Shown: positions 12,954-26,676, numbered from the stretch's first letter. The stretch: DNA of 64,000 nucleotides from Straminergon stramineum (GCA_963920665.1 OY987266.1:26648248-26712247), one strand, 5' to 3'. Made by a program: numbers and translations. Notes: generated by a model from the letters alone, not told the origin.

Positions 12954-13991
12954 CACTACAAGAGAAAGGGGTGTTTTAAGTGAGTTTTTAAGTATAGTCC
13001 TAAACAGAAGATTACAAGTAATGACCTTTAATAAGATTATCTTTAAAAATTTACTAGAAACTCATGTATTTCTAGTAAATTCTTACTTAAAATCTTGTTA
13101 AAGGTCATTACTTATAATTTTATGTCTAAGACTATACTAAAAAAACTCACTTAACCCCTAAGTGCCTAAGCCTTTCCAAGTGTGTTTTGACTATGAAAAA
13201 GAGCATTGGCTTATAGTTATCCTCAATGAAGCAAATTGTGTTTTTTTCAAATTCTAACCATATAGATGTTAATAGATCTTGTTTATTAGTATGCACACCA
13301 ATTTTGAGTGCAAAATTTCCTAAGAGTTGTGATATTATACCAAAAAAAATGTACATTTTCTATTTTTAGTATGTTGTCTTTGTCCACAATGTTTCAAAAA
13401 TTTGCATATAAATGTTTTTTGGGATTGGAGGTAACATGAACAACTTCAAAGAGTGTTAGCACATTGCAATGCACTTCCCAAAAAGTGAATTTCACATGAA
13501 AAAACATCAAACTCATTACACAATCCACCTTGCAATTGTTGAAATGCAATTTTTGTTTTTAAGTAGAAATTGCAAATAGCTTCAAATAAACACTTGCATG
13601 TTGAAATTTTCAATGGTGAAAATCATGAAAAGACTTTAAAATTTTCATTGGGACCATTCTCAAAGCAAATGGATAAGTACAATTTTTTAGATCTCAAATC
13701 AAATGAAATTGCCAAGCTTTGCATAAAGCCGGGAAATGAAGTAAAATTAGCAAGCTTTACACTCCACTCTTAGTACACATATGCCTTTGAAGACCTCTCA
13801 ATGATTGAATATGTACTTTTCTCCATGAAAAATGAAAGTTTTCCATAGTTAACCCTCAAAACTGCCCGAAATTTTTTTTAAACCAGTTACAAGAATTTAA
13901 CTGCCTGCACAGAAATGGGCCTAAAATTTTAGATCGACCATATATGGTCGTGGAGGCAGTTAGGGGTTAAAACACCCCTTTTCCTCAAGTG
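12954..13991. mobile_element. CACTA-type foldback element, split by an insertion
   Basis: Left end CACTACAAGAGAAAGGGG, complement of right end CACTTGAGGAAAAGGGG, flanked by GTG at 12951-12953 and 13992-13994. Without the inserted element 13155-13966 it is about 220 bp and almost entirely palindromic, with arms of about 110 bases meeting near 13058. The structure would fold into one long hairpin. Confidence 0.78.
13155..13966. mobile_element. TTAA-flanked element, family 1 copy 2 (812 bp)
   Basis: Bounded by TTAA 13151-13154 and 13967-13970. The left end is CCCCTAAGTGCCTAAG and the complement of the right end CCCCTAACTGCCTCC. It interrupts the right arm of the CACTA foldback; the left arm holds the same sequence with one TTAA (near 12972-12975). 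This shows duplication of TTAA on insertion. It is related to 3994-5642, which is longer mainly through extra sequence around 4650-4900. Confidence 0.82.
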
Positions 13992-13999
13992 GTGGAGAG

Positions 14000-14750
14000 G
14001 GGAAGGAAAAGGACCCCACCTCCTCTACTAGTGGAGTGCTTATAGTACTATTATAGACAACTCTTGTAAGCAATATGATGAGCATTGTATAAGTAGACTA
14101 GTCTAATATAACCATACATATATCTTATATGTGTATTCTATTGATCCTATCAATCTGATACTAATTTACCAAAGTCATGCTATCTTAAATTAGTGTAGGC
14201 TAAAATATTATTGAAATAAAAATAAATCTGAAGTGACACTAATTTTGTACCCTCATTCATAGGATAAATCAATGTAGTATGGAGAATTGACTCCAAGAAT
14301 TTAAAATATTAATATCTTAAACCTTATTGCAGAATACTCCTTTTCGTTTTCTTCAAAGTTATTTTCATCTAATTAGAGAGCTAGTCATATATTCCAACAC
14401 ATCTAGATTTGGTCCTAAGTCTACTACAAGGGAGCAATGTCAATTCAAATATTTCCAGTTGATTCAAATTTCGGAGGGGTTGATTCTCAAAATATTTTGT
14501 CAATTTTCTGTCAATTTGGACACTATTAGTAGATTAGGAGGGGTTGATTCAGACATTGTTTTCTTGAGGACTTCCTCAAGCATTAACCGTGAAAAGTCGA
14601 TAAGGCCAATTCAAGTCAAATGAATAACTTCAAAAATCCTTGTTAAACAATTTAAAGCAATTTCTCATCCAATATGTTTCAGTAAGTTGCTTGAATGCAT
14701 TTGTAATACATGGTGTTTGAAATTCCATTACTTTGATTTTATAAACATTT
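14000..14750. other. Non-genic stretch
   Basis: AT-rich DNA with one 98-codon frame (14327-14623) of no recognisable pattern. Nothing else seen. Confidence 0.5.
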
Positions 14751-14759
14751 CTAGAAGAA

Positions 14760-15020
14760 AAGATGCTAACTCACATATAAGCTTGAAGTGTATTTAAGCA
14801 ACTTCTACAATACCTCCTTACTTACAATATAAAACTAATCCATAAAAATGGTATTTTTAAAATTTTTAATTCAAATAATCAGGATAATTAAAATAGTTCA
14901 CCGTGCAATAAAAATCACAGATTTTACGAACTTTGAAATTACACAAATTTGAAGGCATGAAAATTTAGTTATTCATGATATTTTAGATATAATTAATATA
15001 ATGTGGTCACACTATCTCAA
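14760..15020 (+). repeat. Dispersed repeat R2, copy 1
   Basis: Collinear with 23355-23600. Shared blocks include CCATAAAAATGGT, TTTGAAGGCA and AATGTGGTCACACT. No ends or function recognised. Confidence 0.6.
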
Positions 15021-16780
15021 ATAGGGTACACCAACCTATCATCACCCTAATTTACAATCTAAATATCTTGGTGTCAACTCCAAGAGGGGCACACATTTTT
15101 TTGGAGGTGCACACATGTTTTACAAATCAAACCCAAATGGAATCATAATTTTCCAATTAAAATTGTAATTTCTATGGATTCTTGAAGTGGTCTACCCTAA
15201 AATTATAAAATCGCCTATAGAATGGGGTCATAAACATCCCACGAACAATCCATAACCGCCAAGCCAAATACTAATTTATTGATTACTTTGAGCATGGTGG
15301 TGTGTGGGTTATATTCAGAGGAATGAAATGAGGGTGATCATATGTTGCAATAAGTGTGAGGAGGTCCATGAGAAAGTTGTTGAAGTATATGATAAGTAGA
15401 ACTCTAGCTACACCATTGTTGCAATCGAATAATTTAGATCCACTTTCTTGCAATCTTGTTGTAAGCTTGCCACTTTTCTTTTCAAACATCGGTGGTCTAT
15501 CTTGAGCTCTAACCTCTTGGGTATAATTGAAGAAAGTTGGGAAAGAGTTTAAATGGACATAGTTGAAACCTAATGAGTGAGACCATTGTTGAATGCTATT
15601 TTTAGCAACTATACTCTAATTCTTTGCAAACTAAAACCTTTGCTTGTAAATGTTTGGCCATGTATAGGATTTTTTATCAAGGTTTTTAGCCCTAATTGGC
15701 CATCTCACCCAAGAATCGCTATCTCATGCCAATGGCAACCTATATTGTAGGTTATCTTCTTAGTTGCCAATTGACTCCTACATGTCCTTTTGTAGTTTTA
15801 TCCATAGAAGCTGGACTTTCTTAAGAGTATTCGGCCTTGCTCATCAATTTAGAAGATGTATTTTGCAACAGGCTCTATCAATTCCACAATCCTTATGTAC
15901 AAAAAAATTTTCTCACACAATACTATCACAAGAAATTTTGTGAAAATCTTGAAAGAAAGGTACACTTCCAAGTAATCTCAAAAAAATTCCTACAAAAGAA
16001 AAACTTTGAATTACTACATGCAATGACCCTTTTACTTAGAAGTTGCAACAAGGTTAGCACTATATGAATTGGGATACATTCTTAAATGGATATGTGCTTC
16101 TTGTGAAAGATTTAAAATGAATTTGTATTAGTTTTAAAGATTTGTTTTAAAGATTTGTATTTGTATTTTGGAGTGTCAAATATTGGTTGGTTTCAAAATT
16201 AGGTGTAGTTACCTTTAGCTATCATTCAAAATGAATGGATGTAGTTCACATTAGCAATCTTAAGAATACTCAGAAACTTATGTCAATTTAGACTCAACAC
16301 TACAACAAATTGAGTGTTTTATGACTGTGAAAATATGACTAGAGATGATTGGCAACTACTCGCAATCATATTCTTGGAGGTCAACACTTTGAGAAAAAAT
16401 ATGACTACTAGTCATATTTTGGCCTTCTACTTCATGAGCATGTAGTATACACTTGTAGGGATCACCAAAATATTTTATAGGGAATGATAGGGAACATATC
16501 TAATGAACGCCTAGTCATATTTGCTAATCACAATTTTGTTGCAATCATATTTCATAGTTGGATTTCTATGGTAGTCACCTTTTTTTTCTTTTCAAGCAAC
16601 CCAAGAAAAACAATAGACAATCCAAAAAAAAGTGTGGACAAATCCTTGTTTAGGATTTTGAAAACCTAGCCACCTCTTCTTTAGGATTTTGAAACCTAGT
16701 TACCACTTCTTTAGAGTTTTGTAACCGTAGCTTCCACTTTTCTAGGGTTTTGAAATCCTAGATGCCACTTCTATTGGCTC
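15021..16780. other. Non-genic stretch
   Basis: Short frames only. An isolated CACTA-like end (CACTACAACAAATTG, 16298) with subterminal ATGACTA repeats lies here without a matching partner. Confidence 0.5.
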
Positions 16781-16789
16781 TTCTTTTCT

Positions 16790-17060
16790 ATCTTTTGTTG
16801 CGTCCTAGCTCTTACTTCTAGTTGTTTCTTTTATTTATTTATTTATATTTATATTTTTGTTGCTTCTTAGTTGTTGCCTTTAGTCATCTTAGCTCTTTCT
16901 TGTTGCATCTTAACTCTTGTTTCTTGTTGCCCCTTAGTTGTTGTTTCTTATTCCATCTTAACTTTTGCTTCTTGTTACCTCTCAACACTTGTTGTCTTTT
17001 GCCTCTTGTTCCCTCCATCACCATTGTTTTACTTCTCACTCTTAACTTATTCTACATATT
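16790..17060. repeat. Pyrimidine-rich degenerate tandem repeat
   Basis: Repeated variants of a roughly 25-35 base unit built on TTGTTGCCTCTTAGCTCTTG. Two overlapping frames here give hydrophobic, leucine/cysteine/serine-rich translations, which is what such a tract yields in any frame, so I do not call a gene. Confidence 0.6.
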
Positions 17061-18260
17061 TTGTGTTGTTATAAACCTTTGAAGATTGAGCTTTATTGTT
17101 CATTCACTAAAAATTAATCTCTCCTTTTTTTGATTGTATATTTAGGCACCAAGAGTTAAAACGAAGTCATTGGAGGCTACTTGCAACCAATAGATCCATC
17201 TTCACATTATTGTAAGGAATGTAGGCCATATAGTAGTGTATGAATATACATTCATAGAGTGATTCATTGTGATATGCTTTGTATTAGTGACTAATACAAA
17301 AGGTCATTGAAGAGAGTCACATTTCTTCTTACATTCTCCCTCTACAATATGATTGTCTCTCATGCATCTCTAAAATCAAATGTATTTGTTTTTAACTAAA
17401 AAAAGTCTTTTATTCAACTACTAAATCCTATTGATGCATGACTACACTCATCATGTCCATTTAAAATGTATGGGAAATGTGACTATAGTTTATGATGAAT
17501 TTATTTTAGACCTCAATCACTCCAATCACAAACTGCTCACATAAATTTAAGAAAGGCTATCTCAATGATCTAGAATATCACTCACTTGAGTCATATTTCA
17601 AGAATAGTCTACTAAATTGTAGGGAGTTTCTCCATCTACTAGTGGATGAAGTTTCTCTCCAATATTAATCATTTTGTTATGGACTTTGTTGAATTTTAGC
17701 GCAATTTTTTTGTACTAAATCTCACTCATTCAATTAATTGTATTTGTTGTATTCAAAACTTCATGGGAATCATAGCTATGTTCATAACCTTGCATTCCCC
17801 TAATTTTGTAGAAGAATATTTCACACAAATCACTACCCGTCAAGTGAAAGGGCCAAACAGGTGGGTGTATTTGTCTCTAAAGTGGCAAACAAGCAATATT
17901 GAGAAATGACAAGAAATTTGGATATCAATTCATGGAGCACTAGTGACAAAAAAGTTGAGGACAATCATGAAATTCTCTTTGTTTTTGCCATGCACGAACT
18001 ACACCCTCTACAACTTGAAGAAAAAAAAACCCTTGTAAGTATTCACCATTAATGAAATGACATGTTATCCCTTGCTATCATAAATTTTTTTCATTTTTTT
18101 ATAAAGTACTCTAATTTTGTTATTAAATGAATAGAATTTGGATGAGTTTGTTGGCGGAATTGGGGCCAAAAGTATATTGGCAAAAATAGGCAATTGGGAG
18201 AAATGGGTTGGTCTACTTTAGTGTGATTTTCATCCATTTTCATAAAATATTCATTCATCC
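17061..18260. other. Non-genic stretch
   Basis: AT-rich DNA. I see no gene, terminal repeat or array. Confidence 0.5.
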
Positions 18261-18264
18261 ATAT

Positions 18265-18520
18265 TTATAATATTTCAATTCAACTTTCATATAAATTTCA
18301 TCCAAATGTTCACACTAATTAGATTGAATTCCTCAATAATCAATTCAATTATTATAAGGAATCTTGCACTATTTGAACTTCCAACAATTGAATTGACTAG
18401 AGTGATTATTTGAAGTTTCTACTCCAATTTGGACTTCTAACCACGATCTACTGATTTTCTAAAGAAAGATACAATCTTCTAGTTTACACCATGATGTTCT
18501 ATGCTATAAAAAAATAGAAA
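18265..18520 (+). repeat. Dispersed repeat R3, copy 1
   Basis: Collinear with 23620-24035: shared blocks include TTCACACTAATTAGATT, AATCAATTCAATTATT and CTAGTTTACA followed by ATGATGTT. Copy 2 has extra sequence in the middle. Confidence 0.6.
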
Positions 18521-19914
18521 AATAGAATATAGAGTGAAGGGTCACTCAAAATTGTAAATCTATCAAATTAGCAGTATGCAAAAACTTCAAATTGTGTACA
18601 AAATGGAGCCCAACTCACCACCCAACACAATTCACATTGAAGTATGGGATGATGGAATGGTATTGGAGGTCGATTCCAAGGTATAAGCCCCATTTGGATT
18701 CATTTTTTTATTTTTTATTTTTATTATTCAAGAATTCAAATGCAAATAGGAAAGTAAATATGTAAGTCAAACCTTGAGAGGTAGTTATAATCCTAAGTTT
18801 AGTTTCAAGTCCTTGTAGAGGATTTTGAGATTTTTTCCAAAAATATATTACACTATAAAAATGAAGAAGATATCAATGGATTAACTTTGGTAAAAGAAGT
18901 GGATGAAAAAATAGGAATTTCATTCAAAGGAATCAAATAAAAGAAATTTTAAAAAATAGTAGAATTCAAGTCAAATTTAGAAGCCAAAAATAAAATTAGA
19001 AATTAATTTCCTATTTTAGGTTAGTAGTATTTTATGGATGAAATTTTAAAGCACCGGTTAGTGGTCAAACTTCATCCATTGATAACTTTTTATGTAGAGT
19101 TTTGGTGTTTTAGTATATTACCTTGTTTGTAAGGTTATTTCTTGCTTTGTATCAATTAAAAATAAAAATACATGGAAAATATTAATTTTAATTTAAACAT
19201 ACTAAATTAAAATCAATCAGTACAGAATTAGGTGGAATCTCTCGTAGACAACCAAAAAATATTCTAAAAAAATATAATCTACTAGGGCATCTCTTAGGGA
19301 TTCCAAAACTTATTTGTCCTTTAGAATTAAGTCATTATCAAGGAGGATAATAGTGGATGAAGTTTAGGTTTATATTTGGATGAAATTCATCATGTCTCAT
19401 TCAAATTATGTCAAACTTTAATTTCCACAATGAAAATTAATTAAAACCATAACCTTGAAATTTGAAGTAGAATTGGATGAGTTTGTTGGTAGAATTAGGT
19501 GGATGAAGTTTTGTAGGCCAATTGTTAGTTAAAACTTCATCCTTAAATAAATTTGTCTAGGATGATCTGATTTTAGATTATTTTACCATTTTGGAAAGGG
19601 TGCAACATGTTCTACATCTTAGGCTAGTTGAAATTTTGTGTTGAATAAGATTTCATTTGAAAGTCTAGAGTTCTGGCCTTGTTAACCAAAACCAACTTGG
19701 GTTTCTAATAACTTGTATTTTTAATGATTTAAGTGTTTTTATTTATTTAGAACATCATAAAAAGCATCCACTGCTTAAAAGGCAAAGTTGGACAACACAT
19801 AGGCACCCTTAGGTCACTTTTCATCAAATTTATCTAAGAACCTATTGTACTCATTCTACCTCAAGGGTGGAGGTATGAACGCTCATATCCTTGTAGTCTC
19901 TGTTTTCTTCTAAT
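18521..19914. other. Non-genic stretch
   Basis: AT-rich DNA with several scattered occurrences of TGGATGAAGTT-like words suggesting an old repeat; no gene seen. Confidence 0.45.
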
Positions 19915-20590
19915 GAGTGTGGATGTTTGTTGAATTAATTTTTTTCCTTTGAAATGACAATGATCATGATGGTAATGATGAAGATGGCTTTAAGACCATC
20001 ATGAATGAGAAGTCTATTGACAGTAGTTTAATTGGCCATACCTCACATTATGATTTATAGGATACTTGTGGTTATATTTCTAAAGTATTACAAATAAATA
20101 ACTTCATTCACATATAGTTGTATTCATGAAATGAGAAAAATTGAAGTTGAAAAAAATTTCATAGGATTTTTTAAATTCATTAAAATCAATCCAAAATCAA
20201 TATAAATATAAAAGTAGAGAACTTTTGTACACATAGGAGGATCAAGACTTAGACCTTTACTTCTTCATAAGTCACCTCTTCATTCAAGTCACATGAAAGT
20301 TTAATTTCCACTAATGTTTGACAACCTCCATGTATATAGTACATTATATAGTGGGACCTTGTATTCTTTGTAGATGTATAGTTTTTAGTGGCCATATAAG
20401 ACTTTATACATGCAAGTTACTAATTACAATGGTTTGTTTTATCCTTAAAGTTTTTAACATATTTTTTGGAACAAGATTAAGAATAAGTTTGGGTAGGATG
20501 TTCATTGTATTTTTGGGTAACCATATGTGTTCAAGGGGTATTTTTAGGAAGCTATAAGTAACATGAATGAAATAGAAATGCTCTAAGGAG
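19915..20590 (+). repeat. Dispersed repeat R1, copy 2
   Basis: Partner of 6885-7590. It includes the corresponding open frame 20318-20557 (79 aa), similar to that in copy 1 through its central part. Confidence 0.6.
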
Positions 20591-20769
20591 GGTTGTCTTG
20601 TCGGACATGCTTTGGGGTTTATATCATGCATAACATCTAACGTCATATCTTGTATGAGACAAAGTATCAGACTAGTGTCGCATCCTATCGCATGAGGATA
20701 ATTTTTTTACTCTATGGTAACTTGATTTGGCCTATGTGATAGGTTCTAAAAATTGATTTTGAAAATCCA

Positions 20770-21180
20770 GAACCATGTCATTATAGGTGATTGCAAGTGG
20801 GGGAACATGTGGATTAGGCAAGGGTGACCAAGGGTCCAAATTTCAAAGCAACTTCAAGTTAAAGAACTAGGGCAACTGCAAGTTCAATGGCAACTTTAAG
20901 CTTGGAGGACATAGCAAGTGTAGATTTTGAGTGATTGTAGGTCTCGAAAGCAAGGCAATTGTGTGTCTATGGTGACCTCGCGTCTAATATTATGGGTGAC
21001 TTTGGGATCAAGGGTGATCGCGGCTGGGAACTTCAAGGGTGACCTCGGGTTGAAGAGCGACTTTAGGTAGCATTTTGAAGGTGACTGTGGATTTACAGTG
21101 CAATTTTTGTTGTAAGGTCATGGAGTGACCTCAAGTCCAAGGGACAACTTTGTGTCCAACATTCAAGGTTGATCGTAAGC
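20770..21180. repeat. Degenerate GGTGACC-type minisatellite
   Basis: A G-rich stretch made of loosely repeated units of about 25-30 bases carrying words such as AAGGGTGACCTCGGGT and GGCAACTT. It is GC-richer than its surroundings. No open frame runs through it. Confidence 0.6.
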
Positions 21181-23350
21181 ACAGATCCCTATTAGCCCCT
21201 TTTGTATTATTTTTTTGCAAAAGTGAAAAGATGGCGATCCTTTAAAACTTAGTGAAGCATTGTATTTCTACATTCATCCATCTTTTAGAACAAAAAATAC
21301 TTTTCAATCATCTCTATGCACTTATTCATTTAAATTTGGCAACTTCATCCATATTTTAAATAGAAATGGAAATTTTTCGGCAAAAAAGATTACTTCTAAT
21401 TGGCAAAAAGTCGACAATTATTTTGGAAAGGTGCCATTTGGCCCCATAGTGCAAAAAAAAGGGGCTAGTCGTAATTAAGTGTGGCCTATTCACTCATGAA
21501 GTAACACATTGTGAGCCCTCAAGTTGGCACTAGTCTCAAGATTTTTGTTTTGTTTGTTTTTGCTTCATTTTAGTCATATTTTTTAAAATAAAAATAAAAA
21601 AGAGACTTTGAGTGGTATTTGGTAGAAGTCCCTAATAATACAATGAGGGGCCTTTCCTAGATGTACGAAGTATCTAAAACACTCAATTTTCTTATTTCTA
21701 ATGCCTAGTTAAGAGTTTGAAAGATTAATTAGTCATTTACAAGAGATCTTAGGTCAAAGAGTTAGCCAGTTCTAGATGTGACAATTTGGCTAAATGAGAG
21801 TGATGATGAGAGGTTCCCTTTAGGTCTAGAGAGTCTACGTAGAAGACACCATCCAATTCATAAGAATTGGAAATAATTATTTAAATCTTGTAGGTAATCT
21901 TGAGTTAAAGTAAGTAGAAATACAAATGATAAGGTGGAAGAGACAATTGGAGCATAAAGAAAGGTATTAGCTTAAAAGCTTGCCAAGAAGTCAACAATGT
22001 CATTGGTTTATCCAAATTCCCTGATATCCAAATGATTTTTTATTTGGGTGGAAATTGAAAAAGAATAACTAAATTTAGTTTTCTTATAAATATTCCAAGT
22101 AGAATATGTGTTTTCCCTTTGATTTTTGAAACTTCCTAGAAGTTGCCCTAAAAGTTTTGGATTTTTCTGAATTGCACAAATGACTCCATGAGAAGTCAAC
22201 CACTTTTTAATATGTTTGTAATTTCCTTAAAATTATGCATATTGAGGGAAAATCCCACTAAAAATTATGATAGGTTAATTTATGCTAATAGAACTTCACA
22301 TCCAATTTAGAGGCTTTTTCAACATCGACAAATACCACAATTGGCAACTAAATTGAATTCCAAAAGAATTTTCAACTTGGCATAGAGTTGACCGGCATAC
22401 AAGGAGCTCACAATGGCCAAATGATGCAAATAAGGGGCCTTTTCTTGCTCCCACAACTTTTCCAAACATTCATGTATAGTTAGTTCCTTTGAAAAATACA
22501 AATTTCAATTAATTGAATTTTTGACATTTCTTTGGATTTATCATTCGTGGTTTTTACAAGCCTAATGACCTAGGAATAAGGGATAGATAGATGTCTAATA
22601 TAGTTTGGGCCTTTCAAATACAATCGGGCAATTAATTTTTGATTTTGAATTGTTCCCTAAAAGATAGAGAGGGTCCACCAATAGATTTGACTTTTTTACT
22701 TAGATTTAGATAGATTTTCAAAATATCTTGTCAAAAAACAAAATATCCATCAATTAACAAAAGGGGAGAGGCCTTGAAGTGGATATAGAAGGCCTCCCCT
22801 TCTCTTGTTTTTGGACCCTTTTTTTCTTGCTTGTATAGCCGATTCATGGTTGACTCTTTTCTTGTTTTCAAATCATTAACACATTGTTGGGTTAATATTC
22901 AAGGCATATTTGGCCCTTTTTTTAAGTTTCTTTCTTTCTTTTGAGCATTTGCTAACATTTCCAAATATTGGAACACTTCTTGAAGGAAGCGAGGGTCCCT
23001 CCAAGTTGATTATTTTTGCATCTTGGCATTTTAGGAAGTTTAGTCCTCTAAACTTCAATTTTCTAATTTTTTTTTAAGTTCATACTAACACCTAAGGGTC
23101 TCCCAACTTAATTTTGGCAATGCCATTAGTTGGAAACTTTAGCACTTGCTTTTAAATCTCTTAAATTTGAGTCTTGGGAGATTTGGTCCCCCAAACTTTG
23201 GGTTTTAGAATCACATGACCCTATACTAGCTCCTTATGTGAGAGTCTTCAATTTGGTGGCATCTCCCTAGAGCCTTTGAACTATAGACATGTATTAGTCT
23301 ATGCTTTGAAGTCTATGTTAGGTTCTAAATTTAAATACTAACCTATGGCA
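21181..23350. other. Non-genic stretch
   Basis: Short frames only; none carries a recognisable motif or plausible splice partners. Confidence 0.5.
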
Positions 23351-23354
23351 AAGC

Positions 23355-23600
23355 TTATAAGCTTGCAATACATTTAAGTAACTTCTACCTCTATACTTTG
23401 ATATAAACTAAACCATAAAAATGGTCTTTTTAAAATTTGAATCCAAATAATCAAGTTGATCAAATAGTCCACCCTACAATAAAAGCCCTAACTTTTATAA
23501 GTTTCAAAATTATGAAAATTTGAAGGCAAACTAGTATGGTTGTTCACAATATTACAAATATAATCAATTTAATGTGGTCACACTCTCTCAAATACTATGA
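23355..23600 (+). repeat. Dispersed repeat R2, copy 2
   Basis: Partner of 14760-15020. Confidence 0.6.
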
Positions 23601-23619
23601 TTTTTATCTAATTATCATG

Positions 23620-24035
23620 CTACATTTATAATATTTCAATCTAACTTTCATACATATATATTTGATCCAAATTTTCACACTAATTAGATTATATTCATCA
23701 ATAATCAATTCAATTATTGTAAAACATCTTGTACTATTCAAACTCCCACAACAATTGAATTGACTAGGAAGGTTGCTATTATGTGATCCTAAGAGCATGA
23801 ACCCATGAGCCTAAAGGACTCTACACCTATATTGTAGATGTCTATATTATAGAAGCCATACATGATTATAGTGTAACTATATTTTAGGTGTTTATGTTAT
23901 AAGCACCTTCAATGCTTGTAAAATATCTACTTATACATGCCCAAGGCTCACATGCTCACATTTCCTTACTTACACACTAGGATCATTGTAAAATGATACA
24001 AAATTCTAGTTTACAGCATGATGTTGTATGCTATA
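23620..24035 (+). repeat. Dispersed repeat R3, copy 2
   Basis: Partner of 18265-18520, immediately following R2 copy 2. Confidence 0.6.
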
Positions 24036-24774
24036 ATATGCACCAATTGTAAAATTTCAGATTTCACAGAAAATTGCATTTGATATGAATGCACCATAAT
24101 TTCGATTTTTCACATTAAACTGAAAGTTTCACCATCGGTGCACATTTAAGTGTAGAAGACATGTGATTTCATCTCTCAATAAAACAAATAAAACATAACA
24201 AAAATTAATCATATATAGTCGCAAATGGAAGCCTACGAAGTGCAGGAATTCAAAGTTCCAATTTAAGGTCATATATGTGGTCAAGTTCGAATACATAGGC
24301 TCATCCTTTCAGGATTACTATCCCCGAGGTTTATAAAGCTCAAATATGAAGATAAATTATTATCTTGCTTCAAACTTGACAAGAGACCAACTACGATCAG
24401 TCTTCAAAGCACATATTTCAAGCGTACCCAGTGAATCAGGGAGGATCACAAGATCAGTTACAACATCTCACTTCAGTTTAATATCTGTACTTTGCAAGAG
24501 GTCAACCACTTGGAAAAATAACTTACAGTATTTTATGATAGACTGAAACTCCACCCTTTCTTCAAAACTTTCCCATATGACACATATTACTGCTCAATAT
24601 GCCATACCAGCTTGCTGTTCTGAAGCTCCAATTGCAACATTAGCAATCTTGACAGACTAAACAAACTGACAATTGGTGATTATCAGATGATTAGTCGGTA
24701 CCTAACAAAATTGCAAGACATGCCAAACCTGGCGTCCAATACAAGCCTACACCTCCAACAAAATCATCAAGCCT

Positions 24775-26676
24775 CTAAAGATACAATTGTATCAGCTCGT
24801 CGCTTACTGCAGATGGGGTGAGGACCCCCAAGTCCGTGAATAGAAGTGTCAGATAATTTGGAGGAGTATAATCTCTGGCAGCGTTCTCAACTTCAGCGTC
24901 CTCTGGAACTGAATCCACAAAGTCCACGTGGCAAGGTGACGGACCCAAGTCCCTCTGCTCTAATGGATAGAGCCTCGCAAACTGCCAATACATATAAATA
25001 GCTCTTAGAACCCCTTCAAGGATACCTTCCAAAGAGTATATCCACTCTCCAGATGGGCTACTTTAGGTAACGCTGCCTCAATGCAAACAATGTCCATCAC
25101 TTCAATTAAGGAAAAAACTTCTTACGCCCCTGCCTATCGTTCCATATCCTACGATTGTCTGCGTGTCGTTTGAGAAACCAAAGTTGCCACAGAAGCGTCA
25201 AGTTGAGTTCAGCCAGAAAACCTGAGACATGACACAGGACACATACCTTATAGCTTTCTGCAGCAACATAGACAGGCTTGTTCATGGACCGGGCAACCAA
25301 TGCAGCTTGAAAAGTGCCAAGATAATTGATGATGCCACCACTCTCAACCACGCCTTCGGCACCAACCAATAACATGTCCACTTTCTCCATTATAAAACCC
25401 ACACCCGAATCCAAAATCAGAGTGACTGGAATGCCAGCTGCTATCAGCTCCTTTGCCACCTTTGAACCTGTGCTGTCAGGCCTTCCTTCTGCAGAAGTAC
25501 CACGCAATACAGAACCTGTAAGAAATAACAGACCAGAACTCCAGACTACGAAAAAAGGGCAGATACTATGAAGCATATCAAATCTGGAATCAGCATAAAA
25601 TTTGAAAAAAAATTCCTGTGACAATGAAGTCAACCCACAAACGCCTGCTCCACTTAATACTACTTGAGTAGGGTTTAGGGTGTTAAAGAGATACTCGATA
25701 GCCAGATTTGTGGCTTCTGCACTTTAAATCTGTCGACTCATCATTTTTTGACAAGCTTTCATATCTGACAAATTGATGCAAGTCGCCCCAACATATGACC
25801 CTAATGATATTCATGTTACCTGTGCAAATGACGGAGAAATGTTTCCCATTTGCAGCTGCCAATTTCAGCAAAGACAGCACCACTCTTGAGAACCCATGCG
25901 TCAATATGGTGGATCCATTTAGAATAAAGTCTTGCCCAAGCATTGCAATTGTTCGTCGAGCCTGCCAGGTTCAAACAGTCAGCAACTGAACCAGTACTTG
26001 CAGACTATTCTTAAGATGATCCATATATGAACCCCGATCCCCAAAGTTACATTTTATCGAGAATTTCAAGAGATATATTGCTCTAGATCAATAGTAAGGT
26101 ATACATGATTCAATTCCTGCTTAATTCATATGCAGCGAACTATCATGCTCTTCGATACTGGTATTATTTCAGGTTCCAAAATGAAAAAACAGTCACCAAA
26201 CAATCAACCAAACCAAAGAAGACAATACCTTCTGTGATATTTCACTAAACCGTTCCCCACGCTCAATCAGACGTGCTTTGCCCGCTCGTATGTCCTCGTA
26301 CTCTAGAGCACTTGTACGTGTGACGTATCGCAAGAAAAGATCGCAGCCTGCAGACAGTGGTATAGAGGTTTCATCCCGGGCCTGATCACGCCATTCACCC
26401 AACCCGACTGTCATGGTAAGCAAAATTATTTAGCCCTTAGTGCCTTGATGTTATCCACAGAACTCATGGCAGATTGTCGGCATTTGAACGTACCTTGAGG
26501 GCCTCGGAGGCTTTCTTAAGCTCGACCTCTAGCCCCATCATAGTGGATGCCTGGCTGCGCCTGATAACAGCTGTCAGAGCCTTGATAGCCGCCACAGCTT
26601 CAGCAAGATCGGGTTGAGTACGCCAGTAATTGAACTCTTCAATTACGCTGAAGGATGGGTCTCCAAGCGAACCCAT
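24775..26676 (-). CDS. Translation initiation factor eIF2B subunit alpha
   Basis: The alpha subunit is a regulatory part of eIF2B, the cytosolic guanine nucleotide exchange factor that recharges eIF2 with GTP. The coding exons read on the minus strand are 26676-26494, 26381-26229, 25961-25820, 25488-25247 and 24981-24775. All junctions are GT-AG and phases agree, giving 308 aa, the usual family length. Residues 1-112 are the helical N-terminal part (VAAIKALTAVIRRSQASTMM, then SIPLSAGCDLFLRYVTRTSA). Residues about 113-308 form the Rossmann-like part shared by the alpha/beta/delta subunits, with EGRPDSTG (160-167), GAEGVVESGGIIN (202-214) and the C-terminal FTDLGVLTPS (288-297). The start MGSLGDPS is the first ATG of this exon after an inferred splice acceptor. 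Exons are GC-richer than the introns. The gene looks intact. Confidence 0.95.

Noticed and set aside
16298..16600. Possible further CACTA element (CACTACAACAAATTG end)
   Set aside because: No matching opposite end or 3-base duplication could be found.
16822..17082. Two overlapping hydrophobic frames
   Set aside because: They arise from a pyrimidine-rich tandem repeat that stays open in several frames.
25106..25633. 175-codon minus frame treated as one gene
   Set aside because: It is exon 4 of eIF2B alpha read through into both flanking introns; the conserved part is only 25247-25488.
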